Positions 14,753 through 26,881 are shown, counted from the stretch's first letter. The stretch: DNA of 61,740 nt from Bradyrhizobium tropiciagri (GCF_001189845.1 NZ_LFLZ01000055.1:1-61740); one strand, 5' to 3'. The notes: generated from the sequence alone by a model not told the origin. Numbers and translations: made by a program.

Positions 14753-15136
14753 CTAATTCCTGAACGGGATCGCGAATGGGCGGCCAGCCACCGCGCCGCC
14801 CAGGCTCTCGGTAAATGGCATCGGCGTGCAGCGTTGCAACGCCTCCATCACCGCGACCCGGTATGCAATCCGGTCGTTGTCGGTCGCGTCCTGCGATTCA
14901 TAGCTGATCCTGGGATGCCCGAGGATCGCGCCCTCACGGTTGAAGCTGACAATGACGGTAATGTCGATCGGACCTGCCTTGTCCGACGGCGGCGGCCGCC
15001 AGCAGCGATGGATGGCAAGAACAACATCCCTGATCGTATTGAGTTGCTCCGGCTCGGCTGCCGCCGGTCCGGACAGCGCGAGCCACACCGCCAGCGGCGC
15101 GGCGAACCAGGCAAGTGGTTTGCTGCGCGCCGCCAT
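14753..15136 (-). CDS. Secreted TonB/TolA C-terminal-like protein
   Basis: A 127-aa protein with a signal peptide (core WFAAPLAVWLALSGPAAAEP, cleavage near residue 27). The mature part has the helix-strand pattern of TonB/TolA C-terminal domains: IDITVIVSFNREGAILGHPR followed by a helix with ALQRC and a final strand PFAIPFRN. Two Cys (CWRPPP and LQRCTPM) may form a disulfide, as in TolA domain III. Its partners are unknown. It sits six bases downstream of the exported cyclophilin gene, so the two are probably cotranscribed. Confidence 0.75.
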   Translation of the reverse strand: MAARSKPLAWFAAPLAVWLALSGPAAAEPEQLNTIRDVVLAIHRCWRPPPSDKAGPIDITVIVSFNREGAILGHPRISYESQDATDNDRIAYRVAVMEALQRCTPMPFTESLGGAVAGRPFAIPFRN

Positions 15137-15142
15137 CGCGGA

Positions 15143-15706
15143 TCACTTGATGTCGGATGCGACCTGCACCTTCACCATCTTGTCGGGATCGGTGACGGCG
15201 CCGCCGGGCGAGCCCGCCGACGCCTTCTTCAGCTTGTCGACCACGTCCATGCCCGAGACGACCTCGCCGACCACGGTGTATTGCCCGTTCAGGCTCGAGC
15301 CATCAGCGAACATGATGAAGAACTGCGAATTGGCGCTGTCGACGCTGTCGCCGCGCCGGGCCATGCCAACGATGCCGCGCTTGAACGGGACCTGCGAGAA
15401 TTCCTGCTTCAGGTTCGGATATTTCGAGCCGCCGGTGCCGTTGAAGTTCTGGCCGTCGCCGGTCTGCGCCATGAAGCCGTCCATCACCCGATGGAACGGC
15501 ACGTTGTTGTAGAAGCCCTCGCGCGCCAGCTGCTCGATGCGCTCGGCGTGCTTCGGCGCGATGTCGGTACGCAGCTTGATGACGATGCGGCCCTTGGTGG
15601 TGTCGATCACAATCGCATTGGCCTTGTCGAGATTGGCGGGCAGCGGCTGCGCGACCGCGGGCACGACGCAGAGCAGCGCGGCAACGAATGCAAGAATGCG
15701 GATCAT
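15143..15706 (-). CDS. Exported cyclophilin-type peptidyl-prolyl isomerase
   Basis: A 187-aa cyclophilin with a Sec signal peptide (MIRILAFVAALLCVVPAVAQ). It is therefore a periplasmic prolyl isomerase helping envelope protein folding. Motifs are FHRVMDGFMAQTGDGQNFNG (about residues 74-93), GMARRGDSVDSANSQFFIMF and LNGQYTVVGEV. It contains the same fold as the cytosolic paralogue at 14256 but with longer N- and C-terminal extensions. It lies about 48 bases after coaD. Confidence 0.93.
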   Translation of the reverse strand: MIRILAFVAALLCVVPAVAQPLPANLDKANAIVIDTTKGRIVIKLRTDIAPKHAERIEQLAREGFYNNVPFHRVMDGFMAQTGDGQNFNGTGGSKYPNLKQEFSQVPFKRGIVGMARRGDSVDSANSQFFIMFADGSSLNGQYTVVGEVVSGMDVVDKLKKASAGSPGGAVTDPDKMVKVQVASDIK

Positions 15707-15754
15707 GGAAACTCCGGATCTCTGTAACGTTCGGGGTGTGGCGAGCCGCCGGGA

Positions 15755-16252
15755 TCAGCCGGCGAACTTGGCCTTCAGGCTAGCGGCGACTGATGACGGC
15801 ACGAATGCAGAATAGTCGCCGCCCATCTGGGCGATTTGGCGCACCAGTGTGGCGGTGATCGGGCGGACCGCGACCGACGCCGGCACGAACACGGTGTGCA
15901 CCTCGGGCGCCATGGCCTCGTTCATGCCGGCCAGTTGCATCTCGTAGTCGAGATCGGTGCCGTCGCGCAGGCCGCGAATCATCAGCGTCGCCTTGGCCGC
16001 GCGCGCGGCCGCGACCGTGAGGTTGTCGTAGGTCGCGCTTTCGAAGGCGCAGCCCGCTTTCTGGGCGATCGGACCGAACACCTCATGGACCATGGCCAGC
16101 CGTTCCTCGGTGGAGAACAGCGGCTTCTTGCCGGGATGAACGCCGATGGCGACGATCAGGCGGTCACAGAGGAAGACGGCCTGTCTCACCACGTCCAGAT
16201 GGCCGTTGGTGACGGGATCGAAGGAGCCGGGATAGATCGCGATACGGGACAT
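15755..16252 (-). CDS. coaD: Phosphopantetheine adenylyltransferase
   Basis: A 165-aa enzyme of CoA biosynthesis that joins 4'-phosphopantetheine and ATP to dephospho-CoA. The nucleotidyltransferase signature YPGSFDPVTNGHLD (residues 7-20) contains the TxGH motif. The second motif, IRGLRDGTDLDYE (about 92-104), and the late PSSVAASLK are typical. ATG 16252 gives the usual length; a much longer open frame upstream is not CoaD-like and is ignored. First gene of the minus-strand series. Confidence 0.95.
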   Translation of the reverse strand: MSRIAIYPGSFDPVTNGHLDVVRQAVFLCDRLIVAIGVHPGKKPLFSTEERLAMVHEVFGPIAQKAGCAFESATYDNLTVAAARAAKATLMIRGLRDGTDLDYEMQLAGMNEAMAPEVHTVFVPASVAVRPITATLVRQIAQMGGDYSAFVPSSVAASLKAKFAG

Positions 16253-16519
16253 GGTCCCTCCTAACCCGCCCGGCTCGCCCCGGCAAGCCGCCCGGGTTCC
16301 GTCCATGGAGCGAAATAAATTTCCACTGGCCCACTGAACGAGTTCTGGGATGCCAGCGTCTACGAGGGTGAATGTTTCGTCGGCCACTGGCGGACGAAAC
16401 AAAACCGGCCCGCGATGAAACCATTTTCGATCCTGGCGAAGACGCCAGGAAACGCACGGCCGGTAGACATTGGACAACGAAACGACGGGCCCGGGGGGCT
16501 CGTTCATATGGGGACCGTC

Positions 16520-16777
16520 ATGATCAAGGCACTTTCCGCTATCGCCGTTGCCGCGTTCATTGCCGCCGCGCTCACCGTTCTGCCGGGCTTTGCGCCGCAG
16601 GTCGAAGCCTCCACCCCGCAGCCGCTGGCCAAGAGCGACCGTCTCGACGTACACCCGGTCGGCAAGGATTGCTCGCAGCAGGCCTGGCCGAATTTCGAAG
16701 CGTCCTGCCTGCGCAGCGCCGGTAACAAGACGGTGGTCCGCGAGGCCCGTCTCGTCACTGCCGACCGCACCCCGTAG
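16520..16777 (+). CDS. Small secreted protein (85 aa)
   Basis: An 85-aa product with a signal peptide (MIKALSAIAVAAFIAAALTV). The mature part contains two Cys (KDCSQQ and ASCLRS) in a segment reading GKDCSQQAWPNFEASCLR, so a disulfide is likely. I recognise it as a common type of small periplasmic protein in Bradyrhizobium, without known function. Start: ATG 16520 has GGGGA about 10 bases upstream; ATG 16508 in the same frame is an alternative that adds four residues. Confidence 0.7.
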   Translation: MIKALSAIAVAAFIAAALTVLPGFAPQVEASTPQPLAKSDRLDVHPVGKDCSQQAWPNFEASCLRSAGNKTVVREARLVTADRTP

Positions 16778-16884
16778 AAGAAATTTCCAGACCAGATGGA
16801 TACCGGTTCGCGCACAGACAGCGCGTCGAGGCAATTGTTCAGCCTGGCGTAAGGTCAGGCTGTCACGCAAATCCCATGGTAATT

Positions 16885-16901
16885 TGCGACGTCCCGTCGC
16901 A
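16885..16901. promoter_or_regulatory. Compact palindrome upstream of kup
   Basis: TGCGACG-TCC-CGTCGCA, a 7-bp perfect inverted repeat with a 3-base loop, 61 bases before the GTG of kup. It could be an operator or a small RNA hairpin; no regulator is suggested by the context. Confidence 0.4.
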
Positions 16902-16962
16902 GACTATCGTCTAACGCGCCCGACCGGATGATCCGGCGGGCGCAAGCCATCGGGGGATTGCC

Positions 16963-18879
16963 GTGACCAGTACACCCGCCATCGCTTCTTCTGGCCATCC
17001 TCCAAGCAGTCCGATCCCGGTTGCCGTCACGCTGGGTGCCCTGGGTGTCGTTTATGGCGACATCGGCACCAGCCCCCTCTACGCCCTCAAGGAAGCCGCC
17101 AAAGCCGCCGCCCATGGCGGTCCACTCACCCACAGCGCAGTGCTCGGCGTGGTCTCGCTGATCCTGTGGGCGCTGATCCTCATCATATCAGTCAAATACG
17201 CCATGCTGATCCTGCGCGCGGACAACCGCGGCGAAGGCGGCATCGTCGCGCTGCTGGCGCTGCTCTCGGCGCGCAACGCGGCGCCCGGCACCTGGCGCTC
17301 CCATCTCCTGATCGTCGGCCTGATCGGCGCCGCCCTGCTCTATGGCGACGGCGCGATCACGCCGGCAATTTCAGTGTTGTCGGCGATCGAAGGCCTGAAG
17401 GTCGACGCGCCCTCGCTGACGCCGGCGGTGGTGCCGCTCACCGTCGTGATCCTGATCGGCCTGTTCTTCATGCAGAAGCAGGGCACGGGCTTCATCGGCA
17501 AGATCTTCGGGCCGGTGATGCTGTTCTGGTTCGCCGTGCTCGCGGCGCTCGGCATTCACGGCATCGTCAAGGCGCCGGGCGTACTGGTCGCGCTGAGCCC
17601 ATTCTATGCCTTCGACTTCCTGATCCACCAGGATTTTCACGTCAGCTTCGCCATCCTCGGCGCCGCATTCCTCGCCGTCACGGGCGGTGAAGCGATGTAT
17701 GCCGACATGGGGCATTTCGGCCGCTTCCCGATCCGCCTCGCCTGGTTCGCGGTCTGCCTGCCCGCGCTGGTGCTGAATTATTTCGGCCAGGCCGGCGAAC
17801 TGATCAACGACCCGAATTCGATCGACAACCCGTTCTTCCAGCTTGCTCCGGACTGGGCGCATTACCCGCTGGTGTTGCTCGCGACCGTCGCCACCGTGAT
17901 CGCCTCGCAGGCGATCATCTCCGGTGTGTTCTCGCTGACCCAGCAGTCGATCCAGCTCGGCTTCCTGCCGCGCATGCACATCCAGCACACCACGAGCGAT
18001 GCGATCGGACAGATCTACGTGCCGCTGGTGAACTGGCTGCTTGCCGCGGGAACGCTCGGCGCGGTGCTGGCCTTCGGCACCTCGGACGCACTCGCCGGCG
18101 CCTACGGCATTGCGGTGTCGCTGCTGATGGCGATCACCACGCTGCTCGCGGCGCTGGTTGCCATCCAGTGGGGCTATTCGCCGATCCTCGTGATCGCGGT
18201 GAACGGCTTCTTCTTCATCATCGACGCGATCTTCTTTGCGGCAAACACCGAGAAACTGTTTGAAGGCGGCTGGTTCCCGCTGCTGCTCGCCGCTGCGGTG
18301 GCGTTCCTGATGATGACCTGGCGCGGCGGCGTGAAGCTGGTCGAGAAGGCACGCGCCAAGCTGCGCCAGCCCGAAGAGGATCTGATCGAGACCGCGGTCA
18401 ACAAATGCAGCGCCCGCCTGCCCGGTACCGCCGTGTTCCTGGCCTCGGCGCCCAATGGCGTGCCGCTCGCGCTGACTCAATTCGTCAAGCACAACCACGT
18501 GCTGCACGAGCGCGTGCTGCTGGTCACCGTGCAGATCGAGGAGCGGCCGAGGATTCCCGACGAGGAACGCGCCGACGTGCACGAGATCAGCCCGGGCATC
18601 ACAAGGATCCTCCTGCACTACGGCTTCATGCAGTACCCGACGATCTATGAGGGGCTGCAGCTCGCCTGCCGGCAGGGCAAGCTGCCCGGCATCGACCTCT
18701 CCGACGTGACCTATTACATCGGCCGAGAGACCATCATCCCGCGCGAGGACGTTCCGGGCATGTGGGTGTGGCGGGAATCGCTGTTCGCCTTCCTGCAGCG
18801 CAACGCCGAACGATCGGCCGCCTTCTTCGGCGTGCCGACCGGCCAGGTCGTGGAGTTCGGCACGGAGATCGAGATTTGA
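16963..18879 (+). CDS. kup: KUP-family potassium uptake protein
   Basis: A 638-aa Kup/HAK/KT potassium/proton symporter of the inner membrane. The signature GVVYGDIGTSPLYAL is at about residues 27-41. Twelve hydrophobic helices fill residues 20-450, with LYGDGAITPAISVLSA and VTGGEAMYADMGHFG as conserved family motifs. The cytosolic C-terminal domain follows (about 450-638). Start is GTG 16963, six bases after GGGGGA. Upstream at 16885-16901 is a compact palindrome (TGCGACG-TCC-CGTCGCA) that may act in regulation. Alphaproteobacteria often have several kup copies, so this is one paralogue. Confidence 0.94.
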   Translation: MTSTPAIASSGHPPSSPIPVAVTLGALGVVYGDIGTSPLYALKEAAKAAAHGGPLTHSAVLGVVSLILWALILIISVKYAMLILRADNRGEGGIVALLALLSARNAAPGTWRSHLLIVGLIGAALLYGDGAITPAISVLSAIEGLKVDAPSLTPAVVPLTVVILIGLFFMQKQGTGFIGKIFGPVMLFWFAVLAALGIHGIVKAPGVLVALSPFYAFDFLIHQDFHVSFAILGAAFLAVTGGEAMYADMGHFGRFPIRLAWFAVCLPALVLNYFGQAGELINDPNSIDNPFFQLAPDWAHYPLVLLATVATVIASQAIISGVFSLTQQSIQLGFLPRMHIQHTTSDAIGQIYVPLVNWLLAAGTLGAVLAFGTSDALAGAYGIAVSLLMAITTLLAALVAIQWGYSPILVIAVNGFFFIIDAIFFAANTEKLFEGGWFPLLLAAAVAFLMMTWRGGVKLVEKARAKLRQPEEDLIETAVNKCSARLPGTAVFLASAPNGVPLALTQFVKHNHVLHERVLLVTVQIEERPRIPDEERADVHEISPGITRILLHYGFMQYPTIYEGLQLACRQGKLPGIDLSDVTYYIGRETIIPREDVPGMWVWRESLFAFLQRNAERSAAFFGVPTGQVVEFGTEIEI

Positions 18880-18976
18880 TCTCACGTACGGCGTGACCCG
18901 GATGTCGCGGCGCTACATCCTGGTCACGGCCTGCAAAGCAAGCCGGCCTTGATTGTAGCCGGCCGCCGCCGAGCGA

Positions 18977-21900
18977 TCATGCAAGATGCGGCGGAGCCGC
19001 GAGCACCATCGGGCTAACCGCGGGCTGATTCACCACGAGCGTACCGCCATGGCCGTCGCTGGAGGCGACGAAGGTTGACGCCATGTAGTTGCCCAGCAGC
19101 GCGATGTTCGCGGCATGGATGCCGTCGGTCAGGCTGAGCGTCCCGCCCGAGCTGTCGCCCGAATAGCCCGGCGCGACTGCCTTCGAAAATGCGATGTCCG
19201 CGAAATCGATGGCGTCCTTGCCGGTCATTCCCGCAACCGTCCCCGTGAACGTCCTGGAATTATCCAGCTTCAGCGTGCCGCTGTCCGACGCGAAGGAAAG
19301 ATCGGCAGCGCTCGCGGAGGGAAGATCGAGCGTCTGTCCGGCCGCGATGATCGGCGGATCCTGAACCGTGAACGGGCTCGACCAGTTTCCCCAGACCGTG
19401 CCATCGAACGCGCGAATCCAGAGCGTGTCGCTGCTCGAACCGACCCGGTAGGTCAGCTGCGAGAGCTGGGACGCCGACACATAGTTATCCTGGTTCGGCG
19501 CCAATGCCAGCCCATTGAGGAGGAACGTGCCGCCGCCAGCTCCGGCGTTCCATACATCATACTGCGTAGCCGCGCTGCCGAACGGATCCGAATAGTTGAA
19601 GAGCACCGAGCCGGGATAGATCTGCCCCTGGACGGACGTCACCGTCGGGTTGACCGGCGTGACGACCGGTCCGGTGTCGATCGGCGCGGTGACCGTGAAC
19701 GCACTGGACCATGCGCCCCAAACCGTCCCGTCATTGGCACGCACCCAAAGCGTGTCGGCTCCCGATCCCGATTGGTAGGTCAGGTACGGAAGCTGTGCAG
19801 CGGAGAAAATATTGTCGCCGTTGGGCTGCAGTGCCTGGCCATTGAAGACGAAATGACCGCCACCGCCGCCGGTGTCCCACACGTCGTATTGCGTTGCCGG
19901 GCTACCGAACGGATCGCTGTAAGTGAACAGCGACGACGCGGCATAGCTCTGCCCATGTGTCGCGATCTGATTCTGCACGATCTCGACGGGGCCGGGATCG
20001 ACCGGGGCCGAGATGGTGAAGGCGTTCGACCAGGCGCCCCAGACGGTCCCATCATTTGCCCGGATCCAGAGCGTATCGGGACCTGATCCTGCCTGATAGG
20101 AGAGCGACGAGAGTTGGGCGGCCGAGATGTAGTTGTCCCGGTCAGCCTGAAGCGCGAGGCCGTTAAGCGAGAAATGGCCGCCGGGAACGCCGCTGTCCCA
20201 GACGTCGTATTGGACCGCGGCACTTCCGAACGGATCGCTGTAGGTGAACAGCGACGACGCGGCATAGCTCTGGCCATGAGCGGCCGTATGGTTGGCAACG
20301 GCTTCGACCGGACCGCTGTCGAACGGGGCGGTCACCGTGAACGCTGCCGACCAGCTACCCCACACGGTCCCATCATTGGCACGGACCCATAGCGTATCCG
20401 CGCCGGAACCTGACTGATAGACCAGCTGCGAGAGCTGTGCGGCCGTGATGATGTTGTCCGTGTTGGCGTTGAGCGTCACGCCATTCAGAACGAAATGTCC
20501 GCCACCGGTGCCGCTGTCCCAGAAATCATACTGCGTGGCGGCGATCCCGAACGGATCGCTGTAGGTGAACAGCGTGCTGGCGGCGAAGCTCTGGCCGTGC
20601 GCAGCCTGTATGGACGCGACTGCTTCCACCGGTCCGGTATCGATCGGGCCGGTCACCGTGAAGGGATTTGACCACGCGCTCCACACATAGCCGTCGAACG
20701 CGCGGACCCAGAGCGTATCGGAGCCGGAGCCGGCCTTGTAGGTCAGGCTCGCGAGCTGGCTCGCATTGATGATGATGTCTTGGCCACCTGCATAGGGCGC
20801 AAGCGAGCCCAGCTGGAAATAGCCGCCGTTGGATCCGGTATTCCAGACATCATATTCGGTGGCGGCACTGCCCAGCGAGTCGCTATAGCTGAACAATGAC
20901 TGCGCGTTGAAGACTTGGTTGTGGGTAGCGGCCTGGCCGAAACCGACGACACTGGGCGTATCGACCGGAGCCGTGATCTGGATGGCCTGCCAGGAGCCCG
21001 TGACGCTTCCGTAGACGTACTGGACCCAGAACGTATCGCTACCGGATCCCGCAAAGTAAGTGGCCTGTGCCAATTGTGCAGCCGTCAGGCCGACCGTGAC
21101 GCCGTTCGGCTGGACTGCCCCGTTGACGGTGACCTTCGCTCCGCCGCTCCCGGTCTCCCAGATATTGTAGAGCGTGACCGTGCCGCTCCCGGATGCGGCT
21201 CCCTCGGACACCAGGTTCGCCAGCGGCATGCTGCCGGCGTGCGCGAAACCGAACGAGGAAACGCTCAGTGATCCGTAGGTGTCGGCGTCAAGGATGTTGT
21301 AGTACCCGTGTCCGCCTGTCGAGGGATCGCCCGACCAGCGGCTGACGGCAGTAAAGCCGCTGACCGTGACGCCCCCGGACGCTCCGTTGACGGCCCAGGT
21401 CGTGCTTGCGCCGTTGATGGCGAGTTGCACGATGCCAAAATCGATCGCGCCCGCAGAAACCGGCTGGCCGTTGAGGAAATAGACCGGCGTGTCCCATTCA
21501 GTGGCAATCTGCGACAACGCCTGAACTTCGGAGCCAAGCACCGAGAAACCTGCATTCGCCAACTCGGTTGCGTCGTTGGCGAGCTGCGAGCCGATCGCGA
21601 GCGGCGACTGCCCGTTGGGTTGTAGCAGCGCATTGACCAACGGCTCGATCGCATCGAAGGTGTTCTGAACGCTGTAGCCGTTCGCGATGTAGGCGTTCAA
21701 CGTCGATACGAATTGGACGTTCTCGGCGATCAAGTTGTTGTAATAGGCAAATGCGCCGACTTCGAGCGTGACCGTGATAGGGCTGCCCTGGATCGAGCCG
21801 AACGGCGTGTATTTGAGGAGCGTAAAGACCCCGTTGGCCCCGGCCTCATTGAGGTGGTCGACATATTCCGGGTCGGGGATCAGAAGCACGCCGGCGATGG

Positions 21901-22048
21901 CGTTTGTCGAGACCGTGTAACTCTGCACCAGCGTGGGTGAAGCCGAGATCGTCGTCTGCCAGGCAGGGCCGCCATTGGCGGCGATCAGTGTCGGACTTCC
22001 CAGAATTGAATAAGTCTGTACCGCGTTAGATAATATTATGAGTGCCAT
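18977..22048 (-). CDS. Large extracellular repeat protein (1023 aa)
   Basis: ATG 22048 gives 1023 residues (an in-frame extension to 22111 looks non-coding). No Sec signal peptide is visible, so type I secretion is possible but not shown. Layout: N-terminal domain (about 1-270) of unknown type with a long helical part (IGSQLANDATELANAGFSVL); a degenerate half repeat (about 290-360); five tandem repeats of about 107 residues (about 362-897), each ending in a motif like GSGSDTLWVRAFDGTVW then FTVTAP; and a C-terminal beta domain (about 900-1023, with SFASDSGTLKLDNSRTFTG and FVASSDGHGGT). I have seen that tail type at the end of many Bradyrhizobium surface or secreted proteins. Probably an adhesin-like protein. 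No neighbour suggests a dedicated exporter. Confidence 0.8.
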   Translation of the reverse strand: MALIILSNAVQTYSILGSPTLIAANGGPAWQTTISASPTLVQSYTVSTNAIAGVLLIPDPEYVDHLNEAGANGVFTLLKYTPFGSIQGSPITVTLEVGAFAYYNNLIAENVQFVSTLNAYIANGYSVQNTFDAIEPLVNALLQPNGQSPLAIGSQLANDATELANAGFSVLGSEVQALSQIATEWDTPVYFLNGQPVSAGAIDFGIVQLAINGASTTWAVNGASGGVTVSGFTAVSRWSGDPSTGGHGYYNILDADTYGSLSVSSFGFAHAGSMPLANLVSEGAASGSGTVTLYNIWETGSGGAKVTVNGAVQPNGVTVGLTAAQLAQATYFAGSGSDTFWVQYVYGSVTGSWQAIQITAPVDTPSVVGFGQAATHNQVFNAQSLFSYSDSLGSAATEYDVWNTGSNGGYFQLGSLAPYAGGQDIIINASQLASLTYKAGSGSDTLWVRAFDGYVWSAWSNPFTVTGPIDTGPVEAVASIQAAHGQSFAASTLFTYSDPFGIAATQYDFWDSGTGGGHFVLNGVTLNANTDNIITAAQLSQLVYQSGSGADTLWVRANDGTVWGSWSAAFTVTAPFDSGPVEAVANHTAAHGQSYAASSLFTYSDPFGSAAVQYDVWDSGVPGGHFSLNGLALQADRDNYISAAQLSSLSYQAGSGPDTLWIRANDGTVWGAWSNAFTISAPVDPGPVEIVQNQIATHGQSYAASSLFTYSDPFGSPATQYDVWDTGGGGGHFVFNGQALQPNGDNIFSAAQLPYLTYQSGSGADTLWVRANDGTVWGAWSSAFTVTAPIDTGPVVTPVNPTVTSVQGQIYPGSVLFNYSDPFGSAATQYDVWNAGAGGGTFLLNGLALAPNQDNYVSASQLSQLTYRVGSSSDTLWIRAFDGTVWGNWSSPFTVQDPPIIAAGQTLDLPSASAADLSFASDSGTLKLDNSRTFTGTVAGMTGKDAIDFADIAFSKAVAPGYSGDSSGGTLSLTDGIHAANIALLGNYMASTFVASSDGHGGTLVVNQPAVSPMVLAAPPHLA
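19352..20962 (-). repeat. Five tandem 321-bp coding repeats
   Basis: Five in-frame units of about 107 codons within the large repeat protein. Units two to four are the most alike (GPVEAV or GPVEIV starts, HGQSYAASSLFTYSDPFG, ANDGTVWG ends); the first and fifth are more divergent. Unit boundaries lie near 20962, 20641, 20320, 19999, 19678 and 19352. The similarity at DNA level makes recombination-driven copy-number change likely. Confidence 0.85.
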
Positions 22049-22081
22049 GCACCTGTACCTGCCATCTAGACCGTAGAGGCA

Positions 22082-22201
22082 ATGACAGTGAACTATCAGA
22101 TGCCGCGGCAAATTGCGAGACGCCCGATCTCGGTTCGCTTAGTCGGCGCTACCGAGCGGCTCCCGGAAGACCTAAGTCAGGCGATCCGCCTCTTCAGCTG
22201 A
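22082..22201 (+). CDS. Possible small ORF (39 aa)
   Basis: A 39-residue ORF with AGAGG five bases upstream of the ATG, lying in the 288-base spacer between the divergent repeat-protein and SDR genes. The peptide is basic at its N-terminal half (RQIARRPISVR) and has no known family. The good ribosome-binding site is the main support. It may be chance. Confidence 0.25.
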   Translation: MTVNYQMPRQIARRPISVRLVGATERLPEDLSQAIRLFS

Positions 22202-22336
22202 AGCGATCGACCGGGCGCAGGGGCTCGAAGAGCCGGGAAACACAGACCGGATCGTGCCGGCTCCGGACCAAGGTCAGGCCTGACTCTTTTCGGTGGCGTC
22301 GATCGTCTTGGCTTCACACAGACATGGAGCCAACAG

Positions 22337-23095
22337 ATGAGCCTCGAGAAAAAAGTCGCCGTCGTTACCGGTGGGAGCCGCGGTCTTGGCCTCGGCCTGG
22401 TTGAAGCGCTGGTTGCCGAGGGAGCGAAGGTCACGGTCGTTGCGCGTGGAACGGACGCGCTCAAGACCGTCCGCGACCGGCTCGGCGTCGCGACGATCTC
22501 GGCTGACGTGACCGATCGCGCCGCCGCCAATCGTATCCTCTCCGAAATCAAGCCGGATATTCTGGCGCTCAACGCGGGCACCACGCCGCGGATGGGCCGG
22601 CTGGATCAATTGAGCTGGGAGGACTTCTCCGCCGCTTGGGAAACCGACGTCAAGGCGGGCCTGTTCTGGCTTCAGGCAGCCCTCAATCTCCCCATGAAGC
22701 CGGGCAGCACGGTTCTCGTGGGATCGAGCGGCGCCGCTGTGACCGGGTCGCAGATGTCGGGCGGTTACGGCGGCTCCAAGCGGATGCTATGGTTCATGGC
22801 CAAGTATGCCAACGGCGTTTCGCAGGAGTTGAATCTCGGTATCCGTTTTCGAGCTATCGTGCCGCGGCAGATGATCCTGGGGACCGGGATCGGAGATGCC
22901 GCTGCCGGTGCCTATGCGGGTTCGATGGGGATTAACCCCGAACAGTTTGTCGCGCGCTTTGGCGCACCCATGCCTCCCCGGAAATTCGGTGATCTGGTGA
23001 TCTCGATTTTGAAGGATCCGCAATACGCCGACGGCATCGTGTTCGGACTCAACGGCGATGCCGGCGTGACCGTCATGGAGGGAGCGGCAGCTTGA
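22337..23095 (+). CDS. SDR family oxidoreductase
   Basis: A 252-aa short-chain dehydrogenase/reductase. The Rossmann motif TGGSRGLGLGL is at about residues 11-21, LNAGTT (the NAG variant) at about 77-82, the Ser in GSSGAAV at about 130-136, and the YxxxK pair in GGYGGSKRML at about 143-152. The substrate is unknown. Its stop overlaps the start codon of the downstream ECF sigma gene (TTGA overlap at 23092-23095), implying translational coupling, so this enzyme is probably the partner or target of that sigma factor. Confidence 0.88.
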   Translation: MSLEKKVAVVTGGSRGLGLGLVEALVAEGAKVTVVARGTDALKTVRDRLGVATISADVTDRAAANRILSEIKPDILALNAGTTPRMGRLDQLSWEDFSAAWETDVKAGLFWLQAALNLPMKPGSTVLVGSSGAAVTGSQMSGGYGGSKRMLWFMAKYANGVSQELNLGIRFRAIVPRQMILGTGIGDAAAGAYAGSMGINPEQFVARFGAPMPPRKFGDLVISILKDPQYADGIVFGLNGDAGVTVMEGAAA

Positions 23096-24011
23096 CCAGC
23101 GGCGAAGACCATTCGAGCACCAATCGGTGGGCCGCGCTTCTCGCACTCGCCGAGGAATTGCGGCCCGAGCTTCACCGCTATTGTTCGCGTCTGGTGGGCT
23201 CGGTGATCGAGGGCGAGGACGTCGTCCAGGACACCTTCGCCAAGGCCTTCGTCGCCCTGGAAGCAATGGCCGAATTGCCGCAACTTCGCGCGTGGCTGTT
23301 CCGCATCGCTCATAACCGTGCCCTGGATGTCTTGCGCAGCAAGGCCATCCGCGCGGCCGAACCGATCGAGGCGGCATACGACGTTGTCGACGGAGCAAGC
23401 CTGATCCTGTGGAGCAGTTGATGCATCAGGAAGCGGTGCGGACAGCGGTATCGCGCTTTGCGGAGCTGCCGAACCTGCAACGTAGCGTGATCATCCTGAA
23501 GGATGTCCTCGATGAGCCGCTCGCCGACATCGCCGCACTGCTCGGTCTCAGCGTCGATTCCGTGAAGGCGCATCTTGCGCGGGGGCGTGCGCGCCTTCGC
23601 GAGATCAACGCGGCCGCATCCCGGCCGCCGGACGTCAGATCACCCTCCGCAGCGGTCATGCGGTATGTCACCCTGTTCAACCAGAAGGATTGGGACGGGT
23701 TGCGCGCGATGCTGGCGGATGACGTGAAACTCAATCAATCGGCTCACGCCGTCCGGGCAGGACGGGCGGACGTTGGGATGTTCTTCAGCATCTACGGAAA
23801 AATGGACCAGGTACGGCTGGCGCCCGCCTGGCTGGAGGGCCGGGAAGTCATCGCGGTGTTCGAGGGCGATATGGACGCCAGGCCGAGCTACTTCATGTGG
23901 CTCGAGTGGCGCGGCGACGAAATTACGTTCATCCGCGACTACAGGTACGTCCGCTATATCATGGCGGACGCGGAGCTCATCTTCTCAACGAGCGATGGAA
24001 CGCAGGCGTAG
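23092..24011 (+). pseudogene. ECF-type sigma factor with SnoaL/NTF2-like C-terminus, frameshifted
   Basis: Two frames encode one protein. The first (23092-23421) holds sigma region 2: ELHRYCSRLVGS, GEDVVQDTFAKAFVAL and LFRIAHNRALDVLRSKAI. The second (from about 23405 to 24011) holds region 4 (LPNLQRSVIILKDVLDEPLA, DIAALLGLSVDSVKAHLARG) and an NTF2/SnoaL-like C-terminal domain of about 130 residues. One missing base near 23402/23403 (expected SLDPVEQLM, reading CTn-GAT-CCT-GTG) restores a 306-aa protein. No anti-sigma gene is near, in keeping with ECF groups in which the SnoaL-like tail does the control. Start is TTG 23092, overlapping the SDR stop. Confidence 0.85.
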
Positions 24012-24151
24012 AGAACGGCGCGTCCCGGCCGACTATCGTTCACGGCGTGCCGCTGCGGACAAATCGAGACGCAATGTAACCGAGCCCACTTGCTCCGGGA
24101 CGGAGCCTTGCGGCACACCCCGAAGCTCTCCCGACCAAATCCGCGCGTCGG

Positions 24152-26881
<2,730 letters not shown>

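Noticed and set aside
17371..18885. A 504-codon open frame opposite kup
   Set aside because: Antisense shadow with His/Arg/Gln-rich sequence and no membrane segments or motifs.
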